Below are positions 12,901-26,300 of a stretch of DNA of 64,000 bases, piece by piece (the first letter of the stretch is position 1; every line of letters begins with the position of its first letter). The stretch is from the NCBI GenBank assembly GCA_964016885.1, contig OZ024744.1, positions 23,792,798 through 23,856,797 of the forward strand, in the 5' to 3' direction. Source of the DNA: Eledone cirrhosa. Lineage: Eukaryota; Mollusca; Cephalopoda; Octopoda; Eledonidae. The notes beneath the pieces were generated by a model, which saw only the letters and a list, made by a program, of their open reading frames with translations, was not told the origin of the DNA and did no database searches. Position numbers and translations under genes: made by a program.

Positions 12901-15900
12901 CTTAAGAACTGACTGGTTTTAACAACAGTTGAATCTTAAATAAAACTCGTTTTAACAAAGGTTGAATATTAAGAACTGACTCGTTTTAAACAACAGTTGA
13001 ATCTTAAGATAAAATTCGTTTTAACAAAAGTTGAATCTTACGAACTGACTCGTTTTAACAATAGTTGTCTCTTAAGATAAAACTCGTTTTAACAACAGTT
13101 CAAACTTAAGAACTGATTCGTTTTAACAACAGTTGAATCTTAAAATAAAATTCGTTTAACAACAGTTGAATCTTAAGGACTGGCTCGTTTTAACATCACA
13201 TGTATATTATGATAAAACTCGTTTTAATAACAGCTGTATCTTAAGAACTGACTCGATATAACAACAGTTGAATCTTAAGAACTACCTCGTTTTAACAACA
13301 GTTGAATGTTAAGAACTGACTCGTTTTAACAACAGTTCAATCTTAAGATAAAACTGATTATAACAACAGTTGCATCTTAAGAACTGACTTGTTTTAACAA
13401 AAGTTGAATCTGAAGAACTGACTCGTTTTAACAACAGTTGAATCTGAAGATAAAACTCGTTTAACAACAGTTGAATCTTAAGAACTGACTCGTTTTAACG
13501 ACAGATGAATCTTATGATAAAACTCGTTTTAACAACAATTGAATCTTAAGAACTGATTCGTTTTAACAACAGTTGAATCTTAAGATAAAACTAGTTTTAA
13601 CAACAGTTGAATCTTAAGAACTGACTCGTTTTAACAACAGTTGAAACTTCAAATAAAACTCGTTTTAACAACAGTTGAATCTTAAGAACTGACTCATTTT
13701 AACAACAGTTTAATCTTAAGAACTGATTCGTTTTAACAACAGTTGAATCTTAAGATAAAACTAGTTTTAATAACTGTTGAATCTTAAGATAAAACTCGTT
13801 TTAACAAGAGTTGAATCTTAAGAACTGACTCGTTTTAACAACAGTTGAATCTTAAATAAAACTCGTTTTAACAACAGTTGAATCTTAAGAACTGACTCGT
13901 TTTAACAACAGTTGAATCTTAAGAACTGACTGGTTTTAACAACAGATGAATCTTACGAACTGACTCGTTTTAACAACAGTTCAACCTTAAGAACTGACTA
14001 GTTTTAACAACAGTTGAATCTCAAGAACTGACTCGTTTTAACAACAGTTGAATCTTAAGATAAAACTCGTTTTAACCACAGTTGAATCTTAAGAACTGAA
14101 TCATTTTAACAACAGTTGAATCTTAAGAACTGACTCGTGTTAACAACAATTGAATCTTAAGATAAAACTCGTTTTAACAAAAGTTGAATCTTAAGAACTG
14201 ACTCGTTTTAACAACAGTTCAACCTTAAGAACTGACTAGTTTTAACAACAGTTTAATCTTAGAATAAAACTCGTTTTAACAACAGTTGAATCATAAGAAC
14301 TGATTCGTTTTAACAACAGTTGAATCTTAAGATAAAACTCGTTTTAACAACAGTTGAATCTTCAAATAAAACTCGTTTTAACAACAGTTGAATCTTAAGA
14401 ACTGATTCGTTTTAACATCAGCTGAATCTTAAGATAAACTCGTTTTAACAACAGTTGAATCTTAAGATAAACCTCGTTTTAACAACATTTGAATCTTAAG
14501 AACTGACTCGTTTTAACAACAGCTGAATCTAAAGATAAAACTCTTTTTAACAACAGTTGAATCTTAAGAACTGACTCGTTTTATCAACAGTTCAACCTGA
14601 AGAACTGACTCGTTTTAACAACAGTTGAATCTTCAAATAAAACTCGTTTTAACAACAGTTGAATCTTAAGAACTGACTCGTTTTAACAACAGTTGAATCT
14701 TAAGATAAAACTCGTTTTAACAACAGGTGAATCTTAAGAACTGACTGGTTTTAACAACAGTTGAATCTTAAATAAAACTCGTTTTAACAAAGGTTGAATA
14801 TTAAGAACTGACTCGTTTTAAACAACAGTTGAATCTTAAGATAAAATTCGTTTTAACAACAGTTGAATCTTAAGAACTGATTCGTTTTAACAACAGTTCA
14901 ACCTAAGAACAGACTCGTTTTAACAACAGTTGAATCTTAAATAAAACTCGTTTTAACAACAGTTGAATCTTAAGAACTGACTCGTCTTAACAACAGTTGA
15001 ATCTTAAGAACTGACTGGTTTTAACAACAGATGAATCTTAAGAACTGACTCGTTTTAACAACAGTTCAACCTTAAGAACTGACTAGTTTTAACAACAGTT
15101 GAATCTCAAGAACTGACTCGTTTTAACAACAGTTGAATCTTAAGAAATGACTCGTTTTAATAACAGTTGAATCTTAAGAACTGACTCGTTTTAACAACAG
15201 TTCAACCTGAAGAACTGACTCGTTGTAACAACAGTTGAAACTTCAAATAAAACTCGTTTTAACAACAGTTGAATCTTAAGAACTGACTCGTGTTAACAAC
15301 AATTGAATCTTAAGATAAAACTCGTTTTAACAAAAGTTGAATCTTAAGAACTGACTCGTTTTAACAACAGTTCAACCTTAAGAACTGACTAGTTTTAACA
15401 ACAGTTTAATCTTAGAATAAAATTCGTTTTAACAACAGTTGAATCTTAAGAACTGACTCGTTTTAACAAAAGTTGAATCTTATGAACTGACTCGTTTTAA
15501 CAATAGTTGTCTCTTAAGATAAAACTCGTTTTAACAACAGTTGAATTTTAACACTGACTCGTTTTAACAACAGTTCTAACTTAAGAAATGATTCGTTTTA
15601 ACAACAGTTGAATCTTAAAATAAAATTCGTTTAACAACAGTTGAATCTTAAGAACTGGCTCGTTTTAACATCACATGTATATTATGATAAAACTCGTTTT
15701 AACAACAGCTGTATCTTAAGAACTGACTCGATATAACAACAGTTGAACCTTAAGAACTACCTAGTTTTAACAACAGTTGAATGTTAAGAACTGACTCGTT
15801 TTAACAACAGTTCAATCTTAAGATAAAACTGATTATAACAACAGTTGCATCTTAAGAACTGACTTGTTTTAACAACAGTTGAATCTGAAGAACTGACTCG

Positions 15901-16130
15901 TTTTAACAACAGTTGAATCTGAAGATAAAACTCGTTTAACAACAGTTGAATCTTAAGAACTGACTCGTTTTAACGACAGATGAATCTTATGATAAAACTC
16001 GTTTTAACAACAGTTGAATCTTCAAATTAAACTCGTTTTAACAACAGTTGAATCATAAGAACTGATTCGTTTTAACAACAGTTGAATCTTAAGATAAAAC
16101 TCATTTTAACAACAGTTGAATCTTAAGATA

Positions 16131-18999
16131 AAACTCGTTTTAACAACAATTGAATCTTAAGAACTGATTCGTTTTAACAACAGTTGAATCTTAAGATAAA
16201 ACTAGTTTTAACAACAGTTGAATCTTAAGAACTGACTCGTTTTAACAACAGTTGAAACTTCAAATAAAACTCGTTTTAACAACAGTTGAATCTTAAGAAC
16301 TGACTCATTTTAACAACAGTTCAATCTTAAGAACTGATTCGTTTTAATAACAGTTGAATCTTAAGATAAAACTAGTTTTAATAACTGTTGAATCTTAAGA
16401 TAAAACTCGTTTTAACAAGAGTTGAATCTTAAGAACTGACTCGTTTTAACAACAGTTGAATCTTAAATAAAACTCGTTTTAACAACAGTTGAATCTTAAG
16501 AACTGACTCGTTTTAACAACAGTTGAATCTTAAGAACTGACTGGTTTTAACAACAGATGAATCTTAAGAACTGACTCGTTTTAACAACAGTTCAACCTTA
16601 AGAACTGACTAGTTTTAACAACAGTTGAATCTCAAGAACTGACTCGTTTTAACAACAGTTGAATCTTAAGATAAAACTCGTTTTAACAACAGTTGAATCT
16701 TAAGAAATGACTCGTTTTAATAACAGTTGAATCTTAAGAACTGACTCGTTTTAACAACAGTTCAACCTAAAGAACTGACTCGTTGTAACAACAGTTGAAA
16801 CTTCAAATGAAACTCGTTTTAACCACAGTTGAATCTTAAGAACTGAATCATTTTAACAACAGTTGAATCTTAAGAACTGACTCGTGTTAACAACAATTGA
16901 ATCTTAAGATAAAACTCGTTTTAACAAAAGTTGAATCTTAAGAACTGACTCGTTTTAACAACAGTTCAACCTTAAGAACTGACTAGTTTTAACAACAGTT
17001 TAATCTTAGAATAAAACTCGTTTTAACAACAGTTGAATCATAAGAACTGATTCGTTTTAACAACAGTTGAATCTTAAGAACTGACTCGTTTTAACAACAG
17101 CTGAATCTTAAGATAAAACTCGTTTTAACGACAGTTGAATCTTAAGAACTGACTCGTTTTATCAACAGTTCAACCTTAAGAACTGACTCATTTTAACAAC
17201 AGTTGAATCTTCAAATAAAACTCGTTTTAACAACAGTTGAATCTTAAGAACTGATTCGTTTTAACATCAGCTGAATCTTAAGATAAACTCGTTTTAACAA
17301 CAGTTGAATCTTAAGATAAACCTCGTTTTAACAACATTTGAATCTTAAGAACTGACTCGTTTTAACAACAGCTGAATCTTAAGATAAAACTCTTTTTAAC
17401 AACAGTTGAATCTTAAGAACTGATTCGTTTTATCAACAGTTCAACCTGAAGAACTGACTCGTTTTAACAACAGTTGAATCTTCAAATAAAACTCGTTTTA
17501 ACAACAGTTGAATCTTAAGAACTGACTCGTTTTAACAACAGTTGAATCTTAAGATAAAACTCGTTTTAACAACAGTTGAATCTTAAGAACTGACTCGTTT
17601 TAACAACAGGTGAATCTTAAGAACTGACTGGTTTTAACAACAGTTGAATCTTAAATAAAACTCGTTTTAACAAAGGTTGAATATTAGGAACTGACTCGTT
17701 TTAAACAACAGTTGAATCTTAAGATAAAATTCGTTTTAACAACAGTTGAATCTTAAGAACTGACTCGTTTTAACAACAGTTGAATCTTAAGAACTGACTG
17801 GTTTTAACAACAGATGAATCTTAAGAACTGACTCGTTTTAACAACAGTTCAACCTTAAGAACTGACTAGTTTTAACAACAGTTGAATCTCAAGAACTGAC
17901 TCGTTTTAACAACAGTTGAATCTTGAGATAAAACTCGTTTTAACAACAGTTGAATCTTAAGAAATGACTCGTTTTAATAACAGTTGAATCTTAGGAACTG
18001 ACTCGTTTTAACAACAGTTCAACCTGAAGAACTGACTCGTTGTAACAACAGTTGAAACTTCAAATAAAACTCGTTTTAACCACAGTTGAATCTTAAGAAC
18101 TGAATCATTTTAACAACAGTTGAATCTTAAGAACTGACTCGTGTTTACAACAATTGAATCTTAAGATAAAACTCGTTTTAACAAAAGTTGAATCTTATGA
18201 ACTGACTCGTTTTAACAACAGTTCAACCTTAAGAACTGACTAGTTTTAACAACAGTTTAATCTTAGAATAAAATTCGTTTTAACAACAGTTGAATCTTAA
18301 GAACTGACTCGTTTTAACAAAAGTTGAATCTTACGAACTGACTCGTTTTAACAATAGTTGTCTCTTAAGATAAAACTCGTTTTAACAACAGTTGAATTTT
18401 AAAACTGACTCGTTTTAACAACAGTTCTAACTTAAGAACTGATTCGTTTTAACAACAGTTGAATCTTAAAATAAAATTCGTTTAACAACAGTTGAATCTT
18501 AAGAACTGGCTCGTTTTAACATCACATGTATATTATGATAAAACTCGTTTTAACAACAGCTGTATCTTAAGAACTGACTCGATATAACAACAGTTGAATC
18601 TTAAGAACTACCTAGTTTTAACAACAGTTGAATGTTAAGAACTGACTCGTTTTAACAACAGTTCAATCTTAAGATAAAACTGATTATAACAACAGTTGCA
18701 TCTTAAGAACTGACTTGTTTTAACAACAGTTGAATCTGAAGAACTGAGTCGTTTTAACAACAGTTGAATCTGAAGATAAAACTCGTTTAACAACAGTTGA
18801 ATCTTAAGAACTGACTCGTTTTAACGACAGATGAATCTTATGATAAAACTCGTTTTAACAACAGTTGAATCTTCAAATTAAACTCGTTTTAACAACAGTT
18901 GAATCATAAGAACTGATTCGTTTTAACAACAGTTGAATCTTAAGATAAAACTCATTTTAACAACAGTTGAATCTTAAGATAAAACTCGTTTTAACAACA
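16131..18999. repeat. Super-repeat segment S1, copy 1 (pairs with 26001-28869)
   Basis: About 2.87 kb aligns with 26001-28869 at a constant offset of 9870 with no length change. Shared rare states include ATATTAGGAACTG (17681 / 27551), CTTCAAATGAAAC (16801 / 26671) and the index monomer (18520 / 28390). Scattered substitutions separate the copies, for example GTGTTTACAAC at 18142 against GTGTTAACAAC, and TGATTCG near 17421 against TGACTCG. Confidence 0.85.
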
Positions 19000-21900
19000 G
19001 TTGAATTTTAAAACTGACTCGTTTTAACAACAGTTCAAACTTAAGAACTGATTCGTTTTAATAACAGTTGAATCTTCAAATAAAACTCGTTTTAACAACA
19101 GTTGAATCTTAAGAACTGATTCGTTTTAACAACAGCTGAATCTTAAGATAAACTCGTTTTAACAACAGTTGAATCTTAAGATAAACCTCGTTTTAACAAC
19201 ATTTGAATCTTAAGAACTGACTCGTTTTAACAACAGCTGCATCTTAAGATAAAACTCGTTTTAACAACAGTTAAATCTTAAGAACTGAATCGTTTTATCA
19301 ACAGTTCAACCTGAAGAACTGACTCGTTTTAACAACAGTTGAATCTTTAAATAAAACTCGTTTTAACAACAGTTGAATCTTAAGAACTGACTCGTTTTAA
19401 CAACAGTTGAATCTTAAGATAAAACTCGTTTTAACAACAGCTGAATCTTAAGATAAAACTCGTTTTAACAACAGTTGAATCTTAAGAACTGACTCGTTTT
19501 AACAACAGGTGGATCTTAAGAACTGACTGGTTTTAACAACAGTTGAATCTTAAATAAAACTCGTTTTAACAAAGGTTGAATATTAACAACTGACTCGTTT
19601 TAAACAACAGTTGAATCTTAAGATAAAATTCGTTTTAACAAAAGTTGAATCTTACGAACTGACTCGTTTTAACAATAGTTGTCTCTTAAGATAAAACTCG
19701 TTTTAACAACAGTTGAATTTTAAAACTGACTCGTTTTAACAACAGTTCAAACTTAAGAACTGATTCGTTTTAACAACAGTTGAATCTTAAAGTAAAATTC
19801 GTTTAACAACAGTTGAATCTTAAGGACTGGCTCGTTTTAACATCACATGTATATTATGATAAAACTCGTTTTAACAACAGATGTATCTTAAGAACTGACT
19901 CGATATAACAACAGTTGAATCTTAAGAACTACCTCGTTTTAACAACAGTTGAATGTTAAGAACTGACTCGTTTTAACAACAGTTCAATCTTAAGATAAAA
20001 CTGATTATAACAACAGTTGCCTCTTAAGAACTGACTTGTTTTAACAACAGTTGGATCTTAAGAACTGACTCGTTTTAACGACAGATGAATCTTATGATAA
20101 AACTCGTTTTAACAACAATTGAATCTTAAGAACTGATTCGTTTTAACAACAGTTGAATGTTAAGATTAAACTAGTTTTAACAACAGTTGAATCTTAAGAA
20201 CTGACTCGTTTTAACAACAGTTGAAACTTCAAATAAAACTCGTTTTAACAACAGTTGAATCTTAAGAACTGACTCATTTTAACAACAGTTCAATCTTAAG
20301 AACTGATTCGTTTTAACAACAGTTGAATCTTAAGATAAAACTAGTTTTAATAACTGTTGAATCTTAAGATAAAACTCGTTTTAACAAGAGTTGAATCTTA
20401 AGAACTGACTCGTTTTAACAACAGTTGAATCTTAAATAAAACTCGTTTTAACAACAGTTGAATCTTAAGAACTGACTCGTTTTAACAACAGTTGAATCTT
20501 AAGAACTGACTGGTTTTAACAACAGATGAATCTCAAGAACTGACTCGTTTTAACAACAGTTCAACCTTAAGAACTGACTAGTTTTAACAACAGTTGAATC
20601 TCAAGAACTGACTCGGTTTAACAACAGTTGAATCTTAAGATAAAACTCGTTTTAACAACAGTTGAATCTTAAGAAATGACTCGTTTTAATAACAGTTGAA
20701 TCTTAAGAACTGACTCGTTTTAACAACAGTTCAACCTTAAGAACTGACTCGTTGTAACAACAGTTGAAACTTCAAATAAAACTCGTTTTAACCACAGTTG
20801 AATCTTAAGAACTGAATCATTTTAACAACAGTTGAATCTTAAGAACTGACTCGTGTTAACAACAATTGAATCTTAAGATAAAACTCGTTTTAACAAAAGT
20901 TGAATCTTAAGAACTGACTCGTTTTAACAACAGTTCAGCCTTAAGAACTGACTAGTTTTAACAACAGTTTAATCTTAGAATAAAACTCGTTTTAACAACA
21001 GTTGAATCATAAGAACTGATTCGTTTTAACAACAGTTGAATCTTAAGATAAAACTCGTTTTAACAAAAATTGAATCTTAAGAACTGACTCGTTTTAACAA
21101 CGGCTGAATCTTAAGATAAAACTCGTTTTAACGACAGTTGAATCTTAAGAACTGACTCGTTTTATCAACAGTTCAACCTTAAGAACTGACTCATTTTAAC
21201 AACAGTTGAATCTTCAAATAAAACTCGTTTTAACAACAGTTGAATCTTAAGAACTGAATCGTTTTAACATCAGCTGAATCTTAAGATAAACTCGTTTTAA
21301 CAACAGTTGAATCTTAAGATAAATCTCGTTTTAACAACATTTGAATCTTAAGAACTGACTCGTTTTAACAACAGCTGAATCTTAAGATAAAACTCGTTTT
21401 AACAACAGTTAAATCTTAAGAACTGACTCGTTTTATCAACAGTTCAACCTGAAGAACTGACTCGTTTTAACAACAGTTGAATCTTAAGAACTGACTCGTT
21501 TTAACAACAGGTGAATCTTAAGAACTGACTGGTTTTAACAACAGTTGAATCTTAAATAAAACTCGTTTTAACAAAGGTTGAATATTAAGAACTGACTCGT
21601 TTTAAACAACAGTTGAATCTTAAGATAAAATTCGTTTTAACAACAGTTGAATCTTAAGAACTGATTCGTTTTAACAACAGTTCAACCTAAGAACAGACTC
21701 GTTTTAACAACAGTTGAATCTTAAATAAAACTCGTTTTAACAACAGTTGAATCTTAAGAACTGACTCGTTTTAACAACAGTTGAATCTTAAGAACTGACT
21801 GGTTTTAACAACAGATGAATCTTAAGAACTGACTCGTTTTAACAACAGTTCAACCTGAAGAACTGACTCGTTGTAACAACAGTTGAAACTTCAAATAAAA

Positions 21901-23330
21901 CTCGTTTTAACCACAGTTGAATCTTAAGAACTCAATCATTTTAACAACAGTTGAATTTTAAGAACTGACTCGTGTTAACAACAATTGAATCTTCAGATAA
22001 AACTCGTTTTAACAAAAGTTGAATCTTAAGAACTGACTCGTTTTAACAACAGTTCAACCTTAAGAACTGACTAGTTTTAACAACAGTTTAATCTCAGAAT
22101 AAAATTCGTTTTAACAACAGTTGAATCTTAAGAACTGACTCGTTTTAACAAAAGTTGAATCTTACGAACTGACTCGTTTTAACAATAGATGTCTCTTAAG
22201 ATAAAACTCGTTTTAACAACAGTTGAATTTTAAAACTGACTCGTTTTAACAACAGTTCAAACTTAAGAACTGATTCGTTTTAACAACAGTTGAATCTTAA
22301 AATAAAATTCGTTTAACAACAGTTGAATCTTAAGAACTGGCTCGTTTTAACATCACATGTATATTATGATAAAACTCGTTTTAACAACAGCTGTATCTTA
22401 AGAGCTGACTCGATATAACAACAGTTGAATCTTAAGAACTACCTAGTTTTAACAACAGTTGAATGTTAAGAACTGACTCGTTTTAACAACAGTTCAATCT
22501 TAAGATAAAACTGATTATAACAACAGTTGCATCTTAAGAACTGAGATTGTTTTAACAACAGTTGAATCTGAAGAACTGACTCGTTTTAACAACAGTTGAA
22601 TCTGAAGATAAAACTCGTTTAACAACAGTTGAATCTTAAGAACTGACTCGTTTTAACGACAGATGAATCTTATGATAAAACTCGTTTTAACAACAATTGA
22701 ATCTTAAGAACTGATTCGTTTTAACTACAGTTGAATCTTAAGATAAAACTAGTTTTAACAACAGTTGAATCTTAAGATAAAACTAGTTTTAACAACAGTT
22801 GAATCTTAAGAACTGACTCGTTTTAACAACAGTTGAAACTTCAAATAAAACTCGTTTTAACAACAGTTGAATCTTAAGAACTGACTCATTTTAACAACAG
22901 TTCAATCTTAAGAACTGATTCGTTTTAACAACAGTTGAATCTTAAGATAAAACTAGTTTTAATAACTGTTGAATCTTAAGATAAAACTCGTTTTAACAAG
23001 AGTTGAATCTTAAGAACTGACTCGTTTTAACAACAGTTGAATCTTAATTAAAACTCGTTTTAACAACAGTTGAATCTTAAGAACTGCCTCGTTTTATCAA
23101 CAGTACAACCTTAAGAACTGACTCGTTTTAACAACAGTTGAATCTTCAAATAAAACTCGTTTTAACAACAGTTGAATCTTAAGAACTGACTCGTTTTAAC
23201 AACAGTTGAATCTTAAGATAAAACTCGTTTTAACAACAGTTGAATCTTAAGAACTGACTCGTTTTAACAACAGATGAATCTTAAGATCAAACTCGTTTTA
23301 ACAACAGTTGAATCTTAAGAACTGACTCGT
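18955..23330. repeat. Super-repeat segment S2, copy 1
   Basis: Aligns with 29875-34185 at offset 10920, then 10886 after one monomer is lost from copy 2 near 32350. Further whole-monomer indels (about 170 and 102 bp) bring the offset to 10954 at the index monomers 22351 and 33305. Shared private states are CAGGTGGATC (19507 / 30427), TTCAGCC (20935 / 31855), AACGGCTGAATC (about 21099 / 32019), CTGAGATTG (22543 / 33498) and CTGCCTCG with CAGTACAACC (about 23085 / 33935). A third, shorter relative lies at about 35.1-38.65 kb. Confidence 0.82.
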
Positions 23331-26300
23331 TTTAACAACAGCTGAATCTTAAGATAAAACTCGTTTTAACGACAGTTGAATCTTAAGAACTGACTCGTTT
23401 TATCAACAGTTCAACCTTAAGAACTGACTCATTTTAACAACAGTTGAATCTTCAAATAAAATTCGTTTTAACAACAGTTGAATCTTAAGAACTGATTCGT
23501 TTTAACATCAGCTGAATCTTAAGATAAACTCGTTTTAACAACAGTTGAATCTTAAGATAAACCTCGTTTTAACAACATTTGAATCTTAAGAACTGACTCG
23601 TTTTAACAACAGCTGAATCTTAAGATAAAACTCTTTTTAACAACAGTTGAATCTTAAGAACTGACTCGTTTTATCAACAGTTCAACCTGAAGAACTGACT
23701 CGTTTTAACAACAGTTGAATCTTCAAATAAAACTCGTTTGAACAACAGTTGAATCTTAAGAACTGACTCGTTTTAACAACAGTTGAATCTTAAGATAAAA
23801 CTCGTTTTAACAACAGTTCAATCTTAAGAACTGACTCGTTTTAACAACAGGTGAATCTTAAGAACTGACTGGTTTTAACAACAGTTGAATCTTAAATAAA
23901 ACTCGTTTTAACAAAGGTTGAATATTAAGAACTGACTCGTTTTAAACAACAGTTGAATCTTAAGATAAAATTCGTTTTAACAACAGTTGAATCTTAAGAA
24001 CTGATTCGTTTTAACAACAGTTCAACCTAAGAACAGACTCGTTTTAACAACAGTTGAATCTTAAATAAAACTCGTTTTAACAACAGTTGAATCTTAAGAA
24101 CTGACTCGTTTTAACAACAGTTGAATCTTAAGAACTGACTGGTTTTAACAACAGATGAATCTTTAGAACTGACTCGTTTTAACAACAGTTCAACCTTAAG
24201 AACTGACTAGTTTTAACAACAGTTGAATCTCAAGAACTGACTCGTTTTAACAACAGATGAATCTTGAGATAAAACTCGTTTTAACAACAGTTGAATCTTA
24301 AGAAATGACTCGTTTTAATAACAGTTGAATCTTAAGAACTGACTCGTTTTAACAACAGTTCAACCTGAAGAACAGACTCGTTGTAACAACAGTTGAAACT
24401 TCAAATAAAACTCGTTTTAACCACAGTTGAATCTTAAGAACTGAATCATTTTAACAACAGTTGAATCTTAAGAACTGACTCGTGTTAACAACAATTGAAT
24501 CTTAAGATAAAACTCGTTTTAACAAAAGTTGAATCTTAAGAACTGACTCGTTTTAACAACAGTTCAACCTTAAGAACTGACTAGTTTTAACAACAGTTTA
24601 ATCTTAGAATAAAATTCGTTTTAACAACAGTTGAATCTTAAGAACTGACTCGTTTTAACAAAAGTTGAATCTTACGAACTGACTCGTTTTAACAATAGTT
24701 GTCTCTTAAGATAAACCTCGTTTTAACAACAGTTGAATTTTAAAACTGACTCGTTTTAACAACAGTTCTAACTTAAGAACTGATTCGTTTTAACAACAGT
24801 TGAATCTTAAAATAAAATTCGTTTAACAACAGTTGAAACTTAAGAACTGGCTCGTTTTAACATCACATGCATATTATGATAAAACTCGTTTTAACAACAG
24901 CTGTATCTTAAGAACTGACTCGATATAACAACAGTTGAACCTTAAGAACTACCTAGTTTTAACAACAGTTGAATGTTAAGAACTGACTCGTTTTAACAAC
25001 AGTTCAATCTTAAGATAAAACTGATTATAACAACAGTTGCATCTTAAGAACTGACTTGTTTTAACAACAGTTGAATCTGAAGAACTGACTCGTTTTAACA
25101 ACAGTTGAATCTGAAGATAAAACTCGTTTAACAACAGTTGAATCTTAAGAACTGACTCGTTTTAACGACAGATGAATCTTATGATAAAACTCGTTTTAAC
25201 AACAGTTGAATCTTCAAATTAAACTCTTTTTAATAACAGTTGAATCATAAGAACTGATTCGTTTTAACAACAGTTGAATCTTAAGATAAAACTCATTTTA
25301 ACAACAGTTGAATCTTAAGATAAAACTCGTTTTAACAACAGTTGAATCTTAAGAACTGACTCGTTTTAACAACAGCTGAATCTTAAGATAAACTCGTTTT
25401 AACAACAGTTGAATCTTAAGATAAACCTCGTTTTAACAACATTTGAATCTTAAGAACTGACTCGTTTTAACAACAGCTGCATCTTAAGATAAAACTCGTT
25501 TTAACAACAGTTGAATCTTAAGAACTGACTCGTTTTATCAACAGTTCAACCTGAAGAATTACTCGTTTTAACAACAGTTGAATCTTCAAATAAAACTCGT
25601 TTTAACAACAGTTGAATCTTAAGAACTGACTCGTTTTAACAACAGTTGAATCTTAAGATAAAACTCGTTTTAACAACAGCTGAATCTTAAGATAAAACTC
25701 GTTTTAACAACAGTTGAATCTTAAGAACTGACTCGTTTTAACAACAGGTGAATCTTAAGAACTGACTGGTTTTAACAACAGTTGAATCTTAAATAAAACT
25801 CGTTTTAACAAAGGTTGAATATTAAGAACTGACTCGTTTTAAACAACAGTTGAATCTTAAGATAAAATTCGTTTTAACAAAAGTTGAATCTTACGAACTG
25901 ACTCGTTTTAACAATAGTTGTCTCTTAAGATAAAACTCGTTTTAACAACAGTTGAATCTTAAGAACTGACTCGTTTTAACGACAGATGAATCTTATGATA
26001 AAACTCGTTTTAACAACAATTGAATCTTAAGAACTGATTCGTTTTAACAACAGTTGAATCTTAAGATAAAACTAGTTTTAACAACAGTTGAATCTTAAGA
26101 ACTGACTCGTTTTAACAACGGTTGAAACTTCAAATAAAACTCGTTTTAACAACAGTTGAATCTTAAGAACTGACTCATTTTAACAACAGTTCAATCTTAA
26201 GAACTGATTCGTTTTAACAACAGTTGAATCTTAAGATAAAACTAGTTTTAATAACTGTTGAATCTTAAGATAAAACTCGTTTTAACAAGAGTTGAATCTT

